Source of the DNA: JAMLHH01 sp964653095
Lineage (GTDB): Bacteria; Bacteroidota; Bacteroidia; Chitinophagales; JADIYW01
DNA: 64,000 bases
Reading direction: 5' to 3'
Assembly: GCA_964653095.1 (NCBI GenBank)
Contig: CAZZEH010000001.1
Coordinates: forward strand, 117,566 to 181,565
A model generated the notes under the pieces. It saw only the letters and a list, made by a program, of their open reading frames with translations. It was not told the DNA's origin and ran no database searches. A program made the translations under genes and the position numbers. Positions 8,301-16,709 of the stretch are shown here, in pieces; positions within the stretch are counted from its first letter, which is position 1; every line of letters starts with the position of its first letter.

Positions 8301-8556
8301 ATTGTGAATTGCTATCATCCCGATAATTATCGCGGACTTTTTAAATTTGAGATTATTCGCAACCCTATCGCAGGTAAGGTAACTGTCAATCTAGTTGTGA
8401 ATTGCTATCATCCCGATAATTATCGCGGACTTTTTAAATTTGAGATTATNNNNNNNNNNNNNNNNNNNNNNNNNNNNNNNNNNNNNNNNNNNNNNNNNNN
8501 NNNNNNNNNNNNNNNNNNNNNNNNNNNNNNNNNNNNNNNNNNNNNNNNNTCGCAAC
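8301..8556 (+). CRISPR. Type II-C CRISPR array with a 63-nt repeat, interrupted by an assembly gap
   Basis: Repeat 1 is at 8301-8363, a 30-nt spacer at 8364-8393, and repeat 2 from 8394 to the gap at 8450. The bases after the gap (8550-8556, TCGCAAC) equal the last 7 bases of the repeat. The visible copies are identical except for base 1 (A in copy 1, G in copy 2). The period is 93, so the repeat is 63 nt with a 30-nt spacer. The repeat starts GTTGTGAATTGCTATC, whose reverse complement occurs in the tracrRNA at 15020-15035, fixing the crRNA sense as plus, that is, towards cas2. Inside the repeat are a 12-bp palindrome CGATAATTATCG (8321-8332) and TAAATTTG (8342-8349), a -7-like box. The true number of repeats is hidden by the gap. 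Copy 1, with its altered first base, may be the leader-distal end. Confidence 0.9.
8450..8549. other. Run of 100 N, assembly gap inside the CRISPR array
   Basis: Exactly 100 unknown bases, the conventional filler for a gap of unknown size. The left side stops 7 bases short of a repeat end and the right side supplies those 7 bases, so the assembler broke at the repeat. Spacers are missing here. Confidence 0.97.
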
Positions 8557-8575
8557 CTCAATCTTAAAAAGTCAC

Positions 8576-8612
8576 AAAAGCCGCTGAAAATCAGCGGCTT
8601 TTATTCTTTTGT
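8576..8612. terminator. Bidirectional terminator between CRISPR array and cas2
   Basis: AAGCCGCTGA and TCAGCGGCTT form a perfect 10-bp stem with loop AAA (8578-8600). A T-rich tail follows on the plus strand and T-runs follow on the minus strand too. It can end the plus-strand array transcript and the minus-strand cas operon. Confidence 0.85.
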
Positions 8613-8674
8613 CAGGATTTGAAAAGTATCTCTGCTCTGTCAGTTAAAATAAACCCAATATCATTTTTTAATTT

Positions 8675-9013
8675 CTAAAACATTTCCAATTGCTGAAAAG
8701 TTTCAGGCGGAGCGGTTGGCTTTTGGGAATGATAGATTTCTATATCGCCAAACTGCTTGTCTGTAATACACATTATCGCTATATGCCCTTTTTTAGGAAG
8801 CAACTTTTTTACCCTGTTGATATGTACCTGCGCATTTTCACGACTCGGACAATGACGGATATACATAGAGAACTGAAACATAGAAAAGTCATTTTTCAGC
8901 AGCCTGTCTCTAAACAGAGACGCCGCTTTTCTTTCCACCTTTGTATCAGTTGGCAAATCATATAGCACTATGACCCACATAATTCTGTATGCATTCAGCC
9001 TGTCACTTTTCAT
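8675..9013 (-). CDS. cas2: CRISPR-associated endoribonuclease/adaptation protein Cas2
   Basis: A 112-residue type II Cas2. The ferredoxin-like start IMWVIVLYDLPTDTKVERK carries the conserved Asp after the first strand. The segments FRDRLLKNDFSMFQFSMYIRHC and HINRVKKLLPKKGHIAIMCITDKQFG are typical. Cas2 forms the dimeric centre of the Cas1-Cas2 integrase that inserts spacers. Its start overlaps the cas1 stop by 4 bases (ATGA). The 10 residues before the first strand (MKSDRLNAYR) are slightly longer than in many relatives, but the overlap supports this start. It looks intact. Confidence 0.95.
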   Translation of the reverse strand: MKSDRLNAYRIMWVIVLYDLPTDTKVERKAASLFRDRLLKNDFSMFQFSMYIRHCPSRENAQVHINRVKKLLPKKGHIAIMCITDKQFGDIEIYHSQKPTAPPETFQQLEMF

Positions 9014-9903
9014 ATCATTTCAGGATAGGCTATCAATCTTTTATCTCCTGTATAACATTTATACAACGAAACTACTGTCATTTTCACGGCTACCATCAGA
9101 GGACGGACTACATTATCCATCTGCACATCTACAGTAGCAATACTCAGCAATCGCGCTTTTATTTCCTTTGTCAGTTTTTCTTCCTGCGGAAACATCATCA
9201 TGATTTCCATCACCTGTCTGTCCACAAAAGGCCGATAGGGCTCCATAATATCATCAGCCAAACAATATGGATTGTACTTATTTTTGTGAAAAATCCCCAA
9301 TACGGGTAATAGTCCGGTGTCCACCAATGCCCGGGCAACTATACTTCTGAGTACAGCATAACCAAAATTCAAAAATGGGTTAGGTGTCTCACCGTATCTG
9401 TTGCGAATAAAATCCGGGGCTATCAGATATTTCCAATAATGCTGTGCCGCAATTCCCTCCATATTGGTTGTATCCCCCGACTTGACATCACTGAGATAAG
9501 TGTACATAGGTTCAACATAAGCCTCCGCTATTTCCAAATGAGCAATCTGGTTTTTGATTTTTGCCTCTACTGTTTGTTTCCACAATTGCTTTTTGAGTGG
9601 TTCGCTTGCTTCTATCTGTACTTTTACTCTTTCAGAATGTTCACTATGTCCATAAAGTGGATACATCATGCCTTTGGGCTGATGTTTCGCATCGCAGGAA
9701 ATAACCACCACATTGTGAGCCATCAGTTTTTGTATCAACTGATGTGAAATGGTAATCTGATAATGATCCAGCATCAGTAAACCCATATCTTCTATCGCTA
9801 TCCTGCCCTTCACTTCTTGTGAATCAGGACTGCATACTTCCATTTGCTCAAAATGCAATCTGAGATATGCAGGATTTCCGATATAGATACTGCGAGTTAT
9901 CAT
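9010..9903 (-). CDS. cas1: CRISPR-associated integrase Cas1 (type II)
   Basis: A 297-residue type II Cas1, full length. The metal-binding residues of the integrase site are present: Glu149 in NMEGIAAQHYWK, His206 in LGIFHKNKYNPYC, and Glu221 in DDIMEPYRPFVD. The N-terminal beta-sandwich begins with the usual RSIYIGNPAYLRL. It overlaps cas2 by 4 bases. Its ATG starts one base after the stop of the Fic-encoding frame (TAG-A-ATG), so cas1 is now translationally next to the RhuM-Fic module rather than to cas9. With cas2 it forms an apparently intact adaptation module beside a broken effector. Confidence 0.96.
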   Translation of the reverse strand: MITRSIYIGNPAYLRLHFEQMEVCSPDSQEVKGRIAIEDMGLLMLDHYQITISHQLIQKLMAHNVVVISCDAKHQPKGMMYPLYGHSEHSERVKVQIEASEPLKKQLWKQTVEAKIKNQIAHLEIAEAYVEPMYTYLSDVKSGDTTNMEGIAAQHYWKYLIAPDFIRNRYGETPNPFLNFGYAVLRSIVARALVDTGLLPVLGIFHKNKYNPYCLADDIMEPYRPFVDRQVMEIMMMFPQEEKLTKEIKARLLSIATVDVQMDNVVRPLMVAVKMTVVSLYKCYTGDKRLIAYPEMI

Positions 9904-9904
9904 T

Positions 9905-10869
9905 CTACTGGTTATTTATTAGCTGGGCGATTAACTTTACCATTAAATCCTTTTCCTTTGGATCACTTTGAGCGACCAACAAAGCCAACGCAACCAATGC
10001 ATTGTCATTTATTTTCACTTCTCCGTCTTGTTTAAAACGATGTCTATTTCTTTCCAGAAACCATACAAACAAAAATGCACCTATACGTTTATTTCCATCG
10101 GTAAACGGATGGCTTTTAATTACGAAATATAATAAATGGGCAGCTTGTTCTTCAATACTTCCATACAAATATTGCCCATCAAAAGTTTGGACAACACTTT
10201 GCAGAATTCCCTCAAAACTCCCATCCTTTTCATTTCCGAACAAATCTGTAGCCTCTTTTCTGTCTATCAATCGATTTTTAAGCTCAACAATGGCTATCTT
10301 GGCCTCGGGCTAATTTTATAAGTAATATTCTCGTTAAGATTGTCTGATTCTAAAGAATTGCTGTCAAATTGGTTGAGCAACACAAAACTTTGTGTGTATT
10401 GGGTAATAATGTCCAATAAACCTTTGGCTTCAGTTAAGCTCGTACCTTCCCCTATGGATTTCTTAATGAGATGAACAGTTTGTTGCAATTCATTCAAGCG
10501 TTTTTGGTTAATGGTATAACCTTGTATAATATGTTCTTTTAAACGTTGTGTAGCCCATTGGCGGAATTGAGTTCCACGTTTGGAATTGACACGGTAGCCA
10601 ACCGAGATAATCACATCAAGATTGTATAATTTAACTTTTCTGTTTACTAAACGAGTTCCTTCTTTTTGAACTAACGAGGAAAACTCGGTAGTTGCAACTT
10701 CATTCAACTCTTTGTCAGCATAAATATTTTTTATATGCAGACTAATTGTATCCGTATCTCTATCAAAAAGCTCTGCCATTTGTTTTTGGCTTAACCAAAC
10801 AGTATCTTTTTCTAATCGTATTTGGATTTGAGTACCCTTCTCAGTATTATATATTTGTATTTCATTCAT
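9905..10869 (-). pseudogene. RhuM-Fic fusion gene split by a one-base frameshift
   Basis: Two frames together make one RhuM-Fic protein. The upstream frame (10869-10294) carries a RhuM N-terminal region (WLSQKQMAELFDRDTDTIS, ISVGYRVNSKRGTQFRQWAT). The downstream frame (to 9905) carries the Fic/Doc core with motif HPFTDGNKRIGAFLF. The frames meet near 10304-10309, where GCCCGAGG lacks one base: adding one would continue KIS-P-EAKIAIVELKNRLID and give 322 codons. Fic domains typically transfer AMP or another phosphate-containing group to protein targets; RhuM proteins have no proven biochemical role. The ATG at 10869 overlaps the stop of the preceding RhuM gene (ATGA). The downstream frame has its own ATG at 10270, so a Fic-only product is conceivable. 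The break may be real decay or a read error. Confidence 0.85.
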
Positions 10870-11312
10870 ACGGCACGACATTGACTATAAAAGATTGGTT
10901 TTTGAATAAGAAAAATCGTTTGGTGGAGTTCGTCCAAACGTTTTTGATTGATAGAATATCCTTGCACTAAAAAATCTTTTAAGCGTTGGGTAGCCCACTG
11001 GCGAAACACTGTTCTTAGTTTAGAATTGACTCTGTAACCTACTGACAAGATTGCATCTAAATTATAATACTCAATTGTTCTTACAACTTTCCTCCCCCCT
11101 TCATTCCGAACTGTTGCATTTTTTGCAACAGTTGAATTCTCATTGAGTTCTTTTTCTTTATAAATGTTTTTTAAATGCCTTGATATCACAGATTTATCTC
11201 TTCCAAATAACTCTGCCATTTGATTAAGCGACAGCCAAAAAGTTTCATTCTCAAACTGGGCTTCAATTTGAATTTCATTATTATCATCCTTATATATTAC
11301 TATTTCACTCAT
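10866..11312 (-). CDS. RhuM-family protein, short paralogue
   Basis: A 148-residue paralogue of the RhuM region of the next gene. Both contain WLSLNQMAELFGRDKSVISRH-like helix-turn-helix segments and the core ILSVGYRVNSKLRTVFRQWA. It ends with a divergent tail (QKPIFYSQCRAV) at the point where its neighbour continues into the linker and Fic domain, so it looks truncated by recombination between tandem copies. The stop overlaps the next start as ATGA. The protein may act as a DNA-binding partner or be a leftover. The RhuM family takes its name from a Salmonella pathogenicity island gene; no function is assured. Confidence 0.78.
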   Translation of the reverse strand: MSEIVIYKDDNNEIQIEAQFENETFWLSLNQMAELFGRDKSVISRHLKNIYKEKELNENSTVAKNATVRNEGGRKVVRTIEYYNLDAILSVGYRVNSKLRTVFRQWATQRLKDFLVQGYSINQKRLDELHQTIFLIQKPIFYSQCRAV

Positions 11313-11484
11313 CTACCTCTTCTTTGATTCTGTCAATTTCTTTCCTAACATTTTCTGCCCATTGATAATTCTCTTCGGAAAGAGCCTCTTTTAACTCGTC
11401 TTCAAGCCATTCTAATCTAATTTTGGGAAACGGAATAAATTTAGTCTCGTCATTCCTATCATATCCTTCAATTTTGCAAGTTCG
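11305..11484 (-). pseudogene. Start-less fragment with a UVR-like coiled motif
   Basis: Between cas9 and the RhuM genes an open stretch of 59 codons runs from a stop at 11485-11487 to TGA at 11305, overlapping the RhuM start by 8 bases. The translation includes FPKIRLEWLEDELKEALSEE followed by a WAENVRKEIDRI helix, a pattern like the UVR motif of UvrB/UvrC and small UVR-motif proteins. There is no ATG, GTG or TTG in a usable place. Another frame over the 5' part reads DELAKLKDMIGMTRL, so an upstream indel is possible. I take it as the 3' part of a damaged small gene in the cas operon; function is unknown. Confidence 0.45.
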
Positions 11485-11511
11485 TCAACGATACTTCAGA
11501 TTATCATTAAT

Positions 11512-14500
11512 TTATATTTTCAATATTATCTCGCCATCCAGTTGTATTTCAAAATCTTTTCCTTCAATGAAGAAAACTGAGTTTGTTGGTTTAAATAATA
11601 TTCGAGGAGCAATAAAATCTTTTTGATAATTTGAAAATCCGTCTTTTCCTGCCGACTTATACTTTTCTTTGGGGAAAGCCTCTTTAAGTTCATCATCGCT
11701 TCTATCTTCTAGATGATGTTGAAACTGGATATTACCAACTGATGCCTGATGTAACCTTTTGACAAAGTATAATCTTTTTGAGACTTCAGTTTTATCATCT
11801 ACTATATCCAATAATTCTTCTTTACTATCGCAGAAAATCACTCGTTGCCCAATCTCAAAAACATGAATTAGAGTTGCAAACTCATTCTTTATGTAAATAG
11901 GTTCTTTAAGTTTAAACAAATCAAATTTATTATCAGGAATACCAATCTCAGTTAGATATTGTGCAGCTTCAAACTTATTAATCGATATAACGTCTCGACC
12001 TTTTTCGTTCTTATACCAACCAAACAAATAATTTTCTCCTGAATCTGCCCATATATAGTTTTTGTATTCTTTCGGAGACTCGTAAACTTGTTTTTTTCAC
12101 TTTCGTCAAATTATCAGGATTCATATACCCTCTACCTGCTTTCACCTTGCATCTAACTCTTCTTATAGGCTTCCCCTGAAAGTCTATAAGTTCATGAGGC
12201 TTCTTACTTTTCAATTGATTCTTGACATAAATTCTTAAGCTATCATCAACAATATTATCAGCATTAAACTTGCTATCAGTAACAGCTACTCTGACAACTG
12301 CCATCATTTCATCTTTACCATTCACTTGATTATACAGAATCTCTCCCGATTCACTTCTTTTCAAAGAGCCATTCTCATCTTTAGCAGCAACTTTAATTTT
12401 ACCATAATAGGTCTGTAAGTGCAGCTCTCCCCGGATAGAATCACCCTTAGACTTTTTAGGTATTTCATTCGCTCTATCTATCCAGATAGTATTCCCACGT
12501 CTTCTTACATTTTTGGAAACTGGAGTAAGTGTCCTATCTATTTCGGGCAGATTATTGATTAATATACTTTCTTTGATCTCTTCTATCTGTGAGTAATCAA
12601 ATGAATCGAATGGCTTTTCATGATATTGTTTACCATTATGCTTTTCAGCATATTCATAACTCTTCTTTAAAATCTCTTCTCTTTTTTTTGCTGATGGTAT
12701 TAAAGTAAGCACAGCAGCATCAATAGCATGATGACAGTGCTTACCTCTATCCTTATCTCATCAAAATGAAAGTTTCCCGGCAATCCCTCACTTTCTAACC
12801 TGTCATTCTCTTTATCTATAAGAGCATTAACGACGTTAATCATCTGATTCAAAATTTTCTCTACAACAGGCTGTCTGAGACTATTCTTCCTGAGCAATTC
12901 AAGTCTAGGTTTCAACTCTCTACTTTCCAGTTCTTCTTTGGTCAGTGACATCTTTGAATGTCTGTACCCAGCTAATTCACACGCTTCACTGTATCTGTTT
13001 TCAAATATATAAGGATAGATTTTACGAATAGCTTTTGTGGACAGACTGCCATAATCATCGAGCAGAGTAACATTTCCTAATATTCTTGCATATTCTCTCT
13101 CAAATCCGAACTTTGATTTTAGCAACTCATAGAGTTTTTCGTTTCCGCTGTTTGAATCATCTCCTTCGTAAGAATATAACAGATGCCATAATTGATATGA
13201 CTTTTGCTTTTCAAAGTTCTTGCCTTCTAATTCAGCATCAAAATCTAAAATATCAGTATCAATCTCTAGCATTTCAAAGATACTTTTAACCATGTCTCTA
13301 ATTTCAGCGGCAGGCTTATTTATATCATCCAATTCTATTTCATCTTTGCTGGATTTTACATGCAGGTATTCCTTTACACTATGTCCGGACAACTCCAATA
13401 TTTTGAGATAAGCTTCATACAAAGCCTTGTTTGTATGATTGCCTTCTAACGTTGTATAATTACTTACCTCCCATTCATTGGGGTCACGATTTAAAAGCTT
13501 TAAAATATCATTCGTTTTAAGGTTGCCTTTGATATTTAATTCCTGAAAAAGAAACTGCTTATCTTCCAGACTTAATCCATATTCATTATCACTATTAAAT
13601 AATAGTACCTGAGAAGCATCCTTTTTAGACTTACGTCTTCGCGTTCCTTTTTTCTTTATTTCTACGTTATTCAGAACTTGCCAAATTTTAAATTCCTGAA
13701 ATAAAGGAGATGATCTTGGAACAACCCGCGCTCCAATAGTTTTTACTATAGCTTTTCCATCGACCTGTAATTCAACTTCTTTACTTTCTAATTCACAAAA
13801 GCTGATTAAACCTTTCTGAGACTTCAGCTTTCTCTGATAGAAAATAATAGTATCTCTAATATTCGTTTTCAATTCATCTGTTAAAGCTGAGTGATATTTA
13901 GACTGCTCCTCCCAAATGGTTTCAAATTCATCTAAATAGTCTTGTCGATAGAATACCTGATTTTTCAATCTGACATGAGGGTTGTTTTTTAATTGACTGT
14001 ATAAGTATTGACCTATAGTCTGTTTATTGAAATACAGTTCTTTACTTCTGTCAGAGATAGCACCTAAATACCCACTTGAACTATTTAAATCTTTATTGAT
14101 TTCTACAATTACAAAAGCCACTTCCTCTTTATCCAATTGTTCTTGCAGAGCGTCACTCCGCCACTTATACGCTTGTAATTTTTTCTTATCTCTTAGATTT
14201 AACCTTATAGTATTCTCATTAATTAAATCCTCTTGCAAATCTTTAATTTCAGCTGTATTAAAGCCATATTTATTCCAAAATGTCGCTGAATTTATACGCA
14301 AGCCTTTTGTTTCCTGATAAAATTCTTCATTAAAAATATCTGGGTAAAACTGTTTTTGAAAACTCCAGACTTTATCAAATTCAGTTTGTAAATCAGACCT
14401 GTAAAAATCCGGTATAGCTTTCTTCCCATTGTATAACAATTGAAAAACTAATTGTCCCGGCGTCAGCTTTTCTTCATACAGCTTCTTGGCTACAGCCATA

Positions 14501-14963
14501 CCGTCGATAGCCTGTCCTTCATCTTCATTTTTCGCTTTACGGCTGCTCTTATATCCTCTCTTTTTATTGATGGCAAATAAAACTCTGACAAATTCATCTA
14601 ATTCTATTCTCTCTGTTGCTGCTTTTGCCCTTACTTCCCAAGTAGAAAATGTTGAGTTTTTCCATTCTCAGCTAATTTTGTTTCACTGTCTATTATCCCA
14701 GCCTGAATCAGTATCTCTTTTAACAACCTTCTCCTATCCTGATATCTGTCAAGGTTTCTCCTCATTCCTCTTTTAAGAGTTCTGTCAGCATTAACAGAAA
14801 ATGGGCGGCCTTTCTCAAAGTTGGTCTGTTCATCTACCGTTAAGGGATTGACTCTGACACCAATCTGCCTAATTTCAGACACTTCACTTTCAGACTCTTT
14901 TTCTCCAATATATGCCCAACCTATAGAAGTAGTTCCCAAGTCTAAACCCAGTATTCTTTTCAT
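11512..14963 (-). pseudogene. cas9: Type II-C Cas9 with HNH region deleted and two frameshifts
   Basis: Four frames spell one Cas9. Codons from 14963 give RuvC-I (LGLDLGTTSIGWAYIG) and the bridge helix (RRNLDRYQDRRRLLKE). A frameshift at an A5 run (14657-14661) leads to WEVRAKAATERIELDEF and the long REC region (to about 12745), ending in RuvC-II (FHFDEIRIE). There the reading frame breaks, and within about ten bases the other frame reads RuvC-III (KHCHHAIDAAVLTLIP). The roughly 200-250 residues of HNH and linkers that belong between RuvC-II and RuvC-III are absent. After RuvC-III come a PAM-interacting segment (SIRGELHLQTYYGKIK), a second frameshift at an A7 run (12091-12097), and the C terminus to 11512. 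The span equals about 1150 residues, against about 1400 for related Bacteroidota enzymes. RuvC Asp, Glu, His and Asp residues remain. As sequenced it cannot make a full protein. Confidence 0.92.
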
Positions 14964-15011
14964 TTTATTTATTTTGATACTTTAAAATACAATAAACTGT
15001 TTATATTTACA

Positions 15012-15103
15012 TCATAACTGATAGCAATTCACAATAAGGATTATTCCGTTGTGAAAACATCTGGATTGCTCCTCGTCCACAATTGGGGAGCATTTTTATT
15101 TAC
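15012..15103 (+). ncRNA. tracrRNA of the type II-C CRISPR system
   Basis: Divergent from cas9. The anti-repeat GATAGCAATTCACAAT (15020-15035) is the exact reverse complement of the first 16 bases of array copy 1. The II-C core AAGGATTATTCCGTTGTGAA follows (15036-15055). A terminator hairpin (TGCTCCTC...GGGGAGCA, 15067-15092) with TTTTTATTT closes it. A loose promoter match exists upstream (TTG at 14974 and TATATTTA at 15002), but the spacing is longer than normal. The 5' end is therefore approximate. Confidence 0.85.
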
Positions 15104-15387
15104 AGAACAAAAAGATAGCCTGTCGGCAGTTCTGAATTTCAATTTCTGTTTAGCACGATATAAGAGTCGTAAAATAAAAACCTACCCCTGCTAATTATCA
15201 ATAACTTTAAGGCATCTCTAAAATCTCATATACTTCTACAGAGCAAATCGTCAAATAAAGTTTTGATAGTTTATTTTGAAGTTTATCGGTAAAAATCCGT
15301 CCCGTCGCCAAGTCGCCCAAACGCTATTTTAAACCCAATAAAGAAAAATATATAATCCTTACCTTTAAGCAATACAAATCAATCTTT

Positions 15388-15780
15388 ATGAAAATTCAGC
15401 AAACAATAAACGATTGGCATGAAATACTGCAATCACAAAACACACAGCGTTTAGCCGATATTTTGGCTGAAGATGTTACTTTCCATTCGCCTATACTGCA
15501 CAGAGCACAGGAAGGGAAGCAGATCACGACCATGTACCTAACTGCGGCCTTTTTTGTTTTTTACAATCCAACTTTTACATATGTACGGGAAGTACTGCAG
15601 GGCAACAATGCCGTTTTGGAGTTTACTACAGAGATTGACGGAATAATTGTCAATGGTGTGGATATGATCAGGTGCAACGAAGAAGGTAAAATTGTAGATT
15701 TTAAAGTAATGGTTCGACCATTGAAAGCAATACAGTTAATCCACCAAAAAATGATGTTGATGCTCGAGAATTTAAAATGA
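15388..15780 (+). CDS. NTF2-like / SnoaL-like domain protein
   Basis: A 130-residue single-domain protein with the cone-shaped NTF2-like pattern. It has an N-terminal amphipathic helix (TINDWHEILQSQNTQRLADI), the LAEDVTFHSPIL segment, and strands VLEFTTEIDG and GVDMIRCNEEGKIVDFKVMV. No signal peptide is seen, so it is probably cytoplasmic. The fold is used both for small-molecule binding and for isomerase-type catalysis, and the residues here do not single out a reaction. It stands alone, with about 280 and 180 bases of AT-rich spacer on either side, after the tracrRNA. Confidence 0.75.
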   Translation: MKIQQTINDWHEILQSQNTQRLADILAEDVTFHSPILHRAQEGKQITTMYLTAAFFVFYNPTFTYVREVLQGNNAVLEFTTEIDGIIVNGVDMIRCNEEGKIVDFKVMVRPLKAIQLIHQKMMLMLENLK

Positions 15781-15962
15781 TTTGAATTTATTTTTTCGAT
15801 AAAGTTTTATCATTCTCATCTTTATATAAAAACGGGAAGGTAATTTCATCCAGCCGCACTTTATGATGTCACATTATTAAACAACGGTCAAAGATATTTT
15901 CAGATAAATATCCATAATGAGATATAAAAGCTGAAAGGAGACTGCAATAAAATTTTAAACCG

Positions 15963-16574
15963 CTATACATCCAAAGTCACAAATTCTAAGCCCTTTGCTT
16001 TCCAATCGGCAATAAATTCACTCAGAAAAGGAAGGTATTTCGTAAGACATTCCGGACGGTCATGCAGAACAATAATATCACCGCCTTTAGCTTTTTTCAT
16101 TCTTTTTTCTAATCGCTCCGAATCAATTTTATCGTCAAAATCTCCAGGCATAAAATTAAACTGGCAACACTTCATTTCAGGAAATTCAGACTGAACAGCC
16201 CTCCACTGCGACTGCTTTATTTTCCCATACGGAGGTCGGAACAAATTCGTCCTTATGGCTTCAAATCCTTTTTTCACATCCTGCAAATAAATTTCATCAG
16301 ATGTATTCCACCCGTTGAGATGGTGATAAGAATGATGTCCTATTGCATGACGCATTTTGATTTCCTTGACTAACTCTGGGTACTGTATGGCATTTTTCCC
16401 CAGTAAAAAATGTGTGGTGGGACAATTGGCTTCCTTTAAAACCTCCAACAATGCGGGCGTGCTTTCCGGATGTGGGCCGTCATCAAAAGTCAGGGCAATT
16501 TGATTTCGTGCCACGCCCCACTGATATTGCGGAAACAGACGAAAAAGTATTTTCGGGATACGCACAAAATACAT
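15963..16574 (-). CDS. Polysaccharide deacetylase family protein (NodB homology)
   Basis: A 203-residue CE4-type deacetylase. The metal triad is visible as the Asp pair in TFDDGPHP (residues 29-36) and the His residues of HSYHH (81-85). The FRPPYGK motif and the C-terminal IIVLHDRPE motif complete the NodB pattern. CE4 enzymes remove N- or O-acetyl groups from chitin-like, peptidoglycan or exopolysaccharide chains. No signal peptide is evident, though the first 20 residues (IPKILFRLFPQY) are hydrophobic and basic. The target sugar is unknown. It is divergent from gltX, with a 135-base shared spacer. Confidence 0.87.
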   Translation of the reverse strand: MYFVRIPKILFRLFPQYQWGVARNQIALTFDDGPHPESTPALLEVLKEANCPTTHFLLGKNAIQYPELVKEIKMRHAIGHHSYHHLNGWNTSDEIYLQDVKKGFEAIRTNLFRPPYGKIKQSQWRAVQSEFPEMKCCQFNFMPGDFDDKIDSERLEKRMKKAKGGDIIVLHDRPECLTKYLPFLSEFIADWKAKGLEFVTLDV

Positions 16575-16679
16575 GCGTGCAAATTACAGAACTTTTGCAA
16601 GAGGTTTTATCTTTTGATTATTTCTGTCCGTTCTGACCAGCTAAACACTTCAAACCTTACAAAATAAATACAGAAGTCC

Positions 16680-16687
16680 TAACTTTG
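16680..16687 (+). promoter_or_regulatory. Probable -7 box upstream of gltX
   Basis: TAACTTTG matches TAnnTTTG and ends 22 bases before the ATG at 16710. No clear TTG lies 17-23 bases upstream, so only half the promoter is supported. Confidence 0.5.
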
Positions 16688-16709
16688 TGGTTTACAGAAA
16701 ACTTTGAAA

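Noticed and set aside
8304..8567. Open frame across the CRISPR repeats and the N run
   Set aside because: It exists only because repeats are read as codons and unknown bases do not produce stops.
11305..11511. Possibility that the missing Cas9 HNH domain was moved to the spacer between cas9 and the RhuM genes
   Set aside because: The stretch is only about 200 bases, has no His-Asn-His pattern, and encodes a UVR-like helix.
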